Of a stretch of DNA of 64,000 nt, positions 61,038 through 64,000 are shown piece after piece; the first letter of the stretch is position 1; each line of letters starts with the position of its first letter. Origin of the DNA: Streptomyces acidicola (GTDB taxonomy: Bacteria > Actinomycetota > Actinomycetes > Streptomycetales > Streptomycetaceae); the NCBI RefSeq assembly GCF_009377235.1, contig NZ_VMNX01000002.1, forward strand, positions 1-64,000. Reading direction: 5' to 3'. A program made the position numbers and the translations under genes. The notes under the pieces are model-generated. The model did no database searches. It was not told the DNA's origin and worked only from the letters and a program-made list of their open reading frames with translations.

Positions 61038-61796
61038 ATGCCCGAACCCGACGTCGGCGGCGTCCGCAGTGTGCAGCGCGCGGTGGACCTGCTCGCCCTC
61101 TTCGACGCCGAGCACCCCAGCCGGTCCGTGCGTGAACTCGTCGACGCCACCGGACTGCCGAAGACCACCGTGGTGCGACTGGTCCACACCCTGGAGCAGA
61201 GCGGTCTGCTGTGGAGCCGGGGCGACGGCCACCTCGTCCCCGGCACCGGCCTCCTGCGCTGGGCGGAACTGGCCGGCCGGACCTGGCGGTTGCCCGAGGA
61301 GGCGCTGCGCCGACTGGCCGAGCTGAGCGAGGCGAGCGGGGGCGAGACGGTGTCGGTCTACGTCCGCCAGCAGAGCACCCGCGTCTGCGTCGCCCGCCAC
61401 GAAGGCACCCGCACGGTGCGCCATGTCGTTCGCATCGGGGCCGAGATGCCGCTGTGGTCGGGGGCCGCGAGCCACGTACTCCTCTCGCGCTCGGACCGTG
61501 CCGAGGTCGCCGCGGTGGCGTCCCGCGCACCGGGCGACGAGTGGCAGGAGCGGCTCTGGGAGCACACCCGCAAGGCCGCCGCGGACGGCATCGCCGTCAG
61601 CCACGGCGAGCGTGAGCCCGGCGTCTCCGGTGTCGCGGCCCCCGTGTTCGCCGCATCGGGCCGCCTGACCGCGGCGGTCGCGCTGGGCGGCCCGACCACC
61701 CGCTTCACTGACGACGCCGTCGCCGCTTTCACCCCCGCCCTGCTCGACACCGCACGAGCCCTCACCACACTCGACTGCATCGGAGGCACCGCCTGA
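61038..61796 (+). CDS. IclR-family regulator 2
   Basis: A 252-residue regulator. Winged helix about 6-62 (SVQRAVDLLALFDAEHPSRS; LVDATGLPKTTVVRLVHTL) and IclR effector domain (about 78-245; TVSVYVRQQSTRVCVARHEG, HGEREPGVSGVAAPVF). GAGGAG precedes the ATG by seven bases. It is clearly paralogous to IclR 1, down to the HGEREPG string. It overlaps the CoA-transferase start (TGATG). Confidence 0.92.
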   Translation: MPEPDVGGVRSVQRAVDLLALFDAEHPSRSVRELVDATGLPKTTVVRLVHTLEQSGLLWSRGDGHLVPGTGLLRWAELAGRTWRLPEEALRRLAELSEASGGETVSVYVRQQSTRVCVARHEGTRTVRHVVRIGAEMPLWSGAASHVLLSRSDRAEVAAVASRAPGDEWQERLWEHTRKAAADGIAVSHGEREPGVSGVAAPVFAASGRLTAAVALGGPTTRFTDDAVAAFTPALLDTARALTTLDCIGGTA

Positions 61797-63001
61797 TGAC
61801 GACCCCCCTCCTGGAGGGCGTACGGATCCTCGATCTGACCAACGTCCTCGCCGGCCCCTTCGCCGGCTACCAGCTCGCCCTGCAGGGCGCCGACGTCATC
61901 AAGGTCGAGATGCCCGGATCCGGTGACCTCGCACGTCAGTTGGGTGCCGACCGCGCTCTCGGGGAGGAACTGCTGGGCGCCTCCTTCCTGGCCCAGAACG
62001 CGGGTAAGCGCTCCCTCACCCTCAACCTGAAGAGTCCCCACGGGCGGGAGGCACTCCTGCGCGCGGTCCGCGAGGCGGACGTGCTGCTGGAGAACTTCCG
62101 CCCCGGTGTGATGGACCGGCTCGGCGTCGGCTGGAAGACGCTGCGCGCCGAGAACCCCCGGCTCGTCTACTGCGCGATCTCCGGTTTCGGGCAGACCGGC
62201 CCCCTGCGGGACCGCCCGGCGTACGACCAGATCATCCAGGGCCTCAGCGGCATGATGAGCGTCACCGGCACCCCGGAGACGGCACCGCTGCGGGCCGGGT
62301 TCCCCGTCGCCGACACGCTCGGCGGCATGGCGGCCGCCTACGCGGTGGCGGCCGCACTTGTGCGCCGCGGACGCACCGGCGAGGGCGCCTTCGTCGACGT
62401 CTCCATGCTGGAGTCCGCGCTCACCGCCATGGGCTGGGTCACGTCCAACTACCTGATCAGCGGACGCGTGCCCCACCCCATGGGCAACGAGAACTTCACC
62501 GCAGCCCCGTCGGGCACCTTCCGCACCGCCGACGGCCACCTGAACATCGCCGCCAACCGGCAGCAGCAGTTCACGACCCTGTGCCGGCTCATCGGGCGCG
62601 AGGACCTGACGACCGACCCGCGCTTCACCCATCCCGCCGACCGCAAGACGCACCGCGACGCCCTCCGCGACGAGGTGGAATCGGGCCTGGCCGCCCGCCC
62701 GGCGGCGGAGTGGGAGGAGATCCTGTCCGACGCGGGTGTACCGGCCGCGCGCGTCCTGTCCGTACAGGACGCCCTGGGCCTGGACCACCTGGCCGCGCGC
62801 GGCTTCGTCCACGACCTCCCTTTTCCCGACGGACGCGAGCGCCCCCTGCCGGTCCTGGGCAGCCCGGTGCGCGTGGACGGCGAACCGGCCGCGTCCCCCG
62901 CTCCGCCTCCGCTGCTGGGGGAACACACCGACGATGTGCTGGCAGAACTCGGTTACGCCGCGGCGGAGATCACCGCGCTGCGCGAAGGCGGTGCGATATG
63001 A
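61796..63001 (+). CDS. CaiB/BaiF-type (class III) CoA-transferase
   Basis: A 401-residue formyl-CoA-transferase family enzyme. Conserved parts: VRILDLTNVLAGPFAGYQLA, KVEMPGSGD, LENFRPGVMDRLG, ISGFGQTGP, and Asp201 in FVDVSMLESAL, the residue that forms the acyl-aspartyl anhydride. It transfers CoA to an organic acid. TGATG overlap with IclR 2 and ATGA overlap with the lyase place all three in one operon. The likely acceptor is the imported tri- or dicarboxylate, to be cleaved by the next enzyme. Confidence 0.93.
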   Translation: MTTPLLEGVRILDLTNVLAGPFAGYQLALQGADVIKVEMPGSGDLARQLGADRALGEELLGASFLAQNAGKRSLTLNLKSPHGREALLRAVREADVLLENFRPGVMDRLGVGWKTLRAENPRLVYCAISGFGQTGPLRDRPAYDQIIQGLSGMMSVTGTPETAPLRAGFPVADTLGGMAAAYAVAAALVRRGRTGEGAFVDVSMLESALTAMGWVTSNYLISGRVPHPMGNENFTAAPSGTFRTADGHLNIAANRQQQFTTLCRLIGREDLTTDPRFTHPADRKTHRDALRDEVESGLAARPAAEWEEILSDAGVPAARVLSVQDALGLDHLAARGFVHDLPFPDGRERPLPVLGSPVRVDGEPAASPAPPPLLGEHTDDVLAELGYAAAEITALREGGAI

Positions 63002-63900
63002 GCGCGACGGCCGTACCGGCGGCCGGCGGGCCGGAACGGGACACCACGGACGGGAACGAGGCGATGATCGCCGAGCGCACCGTGACCGACTGGTGGTCCA
63101 CGGCGGTGAGCGAGATCCAGCCCGGCGAGATCCGGCTGCGCGGCTACCCCGTCGAGGAGCTCATCGGCCGGGTCACCTTCGCCGAACAGATCTGGCTCAT
63201 GCTCCGCGGTGAACTGCCCACGCCCGGTCAGGGCCGCCTTCTGGAGGCCGCGCTGGTCGCCGCCGTCGACCACGGTCCACAGGCCCCGTCGATCGCCGCG
63301 GCCCGCATGGCGGCCACCTGCGGTGTGGGACTGAACAGCGCCGTCGCGACCGGCGCGGGCCTGCTGGGCGACGTCCACGGCGGAGCGGGACAGCAGTGCA
63401 TGGAGGTACTGCAACGGGTGGTCGACGGCGAGGAGGCCCCCGCGATCGTCGCCGAGTACCGCCGGCGCCGCGCCTACATCCCGGGATTCGGCCACCGCTT
63501 CCATCCCCGCGACCCCCGGCGGGACCCCCTGCTCGCGCTGGTCCAGGAGGCGGTCCACGCCGGCGAGGTCCCCGGCCGGGCGCTGGAGGCCGGACTCGCG
63601 CTGGAGGCCGCGCTCGCCGAGGGCCGGGAGCGTCCGGTACCCATGAACATCGACGGGGCCACCGCGATCATCTACGCGGAACTCGGCTTCCCGTCCGAGC
63701 TCGGACGGGGCTTGTTCGTCCTCTCCCGCAGCGTGGGCATCCTCGCCCACGCCTGGGAGGAGACCGAGAACGGGGCACGCATCAAGGGCCCACTGCCCCG
63801 GCCACTACTCGCGGGCTACCACGGCGTCCCGAAACGCCACCCGGACCGGATGCCTGACCCACACGTCCCGTTCGAGGACGCGAGCTCGTCGAAGACCTGA
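62998..63900 (+). CDS. Citryl-CoA lyase/citrate synthase-like enzyme
   Basis: A 300-residue short member of the citrate synthase superfamily. The active-site residues are His127 in GDVHGGAGQQC, His166 in FGHRFHPRDPR and Asp219 in MNIDGATAI, the His-His-Asp set of the family. The short length and the adjacent CoA-transferase favour a citryl-CoA-type lyase, which splits a citryl- or citramalyl-like CoA ester to acetyl-CoA and a keto acid, over a synthase. ATG 62998 overlaps the transferase stop. The 100 bases after the stop contain nothing I recognise. Confidence 0.9.
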   Translation: MSATAVPAAGGPERDTTDGNEAMIAERTVTDWWSTAVSEIQPGEIRLRGYPVEELIGRVTFAEQIWLMLRGELPTPGQGRLLEAALVAAVDHGPQAPSIAAARMAATCGVGLNSAVATGAGLLGDVHGGAGQQCMEVLQRVVDGEEAPAIVAEYRRRRAYIPGFGHRFHPRDPRRDPLLALVQEAVHAGEVPGRALEAGLALEAALAEGRERPVPMNIDGATAIIYAELGFPSELGRGLFVLSRSVGILAHAWEETENGARIKGPLPRPLLAGYHGVPKRHPDRMPDPHVPFEDASSSKT

Positions 63901-64000
63901 CCTAGCGGGTGGGCGGTGGGCAGTGGTCGGGGGTCGGCGACCAGGGGTTGGTGATCGATGGTTGCTCCCGGCCGGCCAGGTATGCCGTTACCCGTGGCAT

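Overview
The window is high-GC DNA with GTG and TTG starts, long overlapping reading frames, class F sortases, ECF sigma factor, SpoIIE-type phosphatase, ROK/LacI/IclR regulators and a Streptomyces-style codon pattern. It looks like a Streptomyces (or close actinomycete) chromosome, probably an accessory or arm region, because catabolic islands alternate with many gene remnants. No tRNA, rRNA, CRISPR array or replication origin was seen.

Layout. 1-13 kb: an ECF sigma factor with a downstream membrane protein, a sortase F plus its surface substrate, a membrane EEP-family hydrolase, an SMI1/KNR4 protein, a WGR/beta-propeller protein, a WYL regulator, an SGNH hydrolase, a second sortase F with a repeat-rich surface protein, and a triple-NUDIX protein. 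13-22 kb: a multi-domain SpoIIE phosphatase, then a compact probable small-molecule cluster (methyltransferase, PLP fold-II enzyme, ATP-grasp ligase, MFS exporter) followed by a haem-binding ferric-reductase-like membrane protein. 22-34 kb: an ABC/FtsX export pair, TetR-MMPL, ROK-DUF1479, a VOC protein and small unknowns.

34.8-52 kb is a carbohydrate island. A LacI regulator faces a sugar ABC importer (two permeases and a lipoprotein binding protein) and a Tat-exported GH78 alpha-L-rhamnosidase. Copies of one GAAACGTT-type operator lie upstream of the regulator, the transporter and the rhamnosidase. A secreted TIM-barrel isomerase follows. A second system has a LacI regulator, an MFS importer and a cytoplasmic GH78 enzyme. 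The likely job is uptake and hydrolysis of rhamnosides (inference from the two GH78 enzymes).

52-64 kb: an alpha/beta hydrolase, a lone TnpB-related nuclease with hairpins at its 3' end, and an organic-acid catabolic locus. That locus holds TctABC (divergent) and an IclR-RraA-hydroxyacid dehydrogenase-IclR-CoA transferase-citryl-CoA lyase series. Two IclR promoters share a spaced sequence pattern, so the locus may be one regulon that imports a tri- or dicarboxylate, activates it as a CoA ester and cleaves it.

A striking theme is decay. I see likely fragments of an AlkZ-like gene, two ABC exporters (one apparently split around the VOC gene), an aminoglycoside-phosphotransferase-like gene, a SHOCT-type membrane gene with an internal deletion, and a scar where the 5' ends of two divergent carbohydrate genes were lost together.
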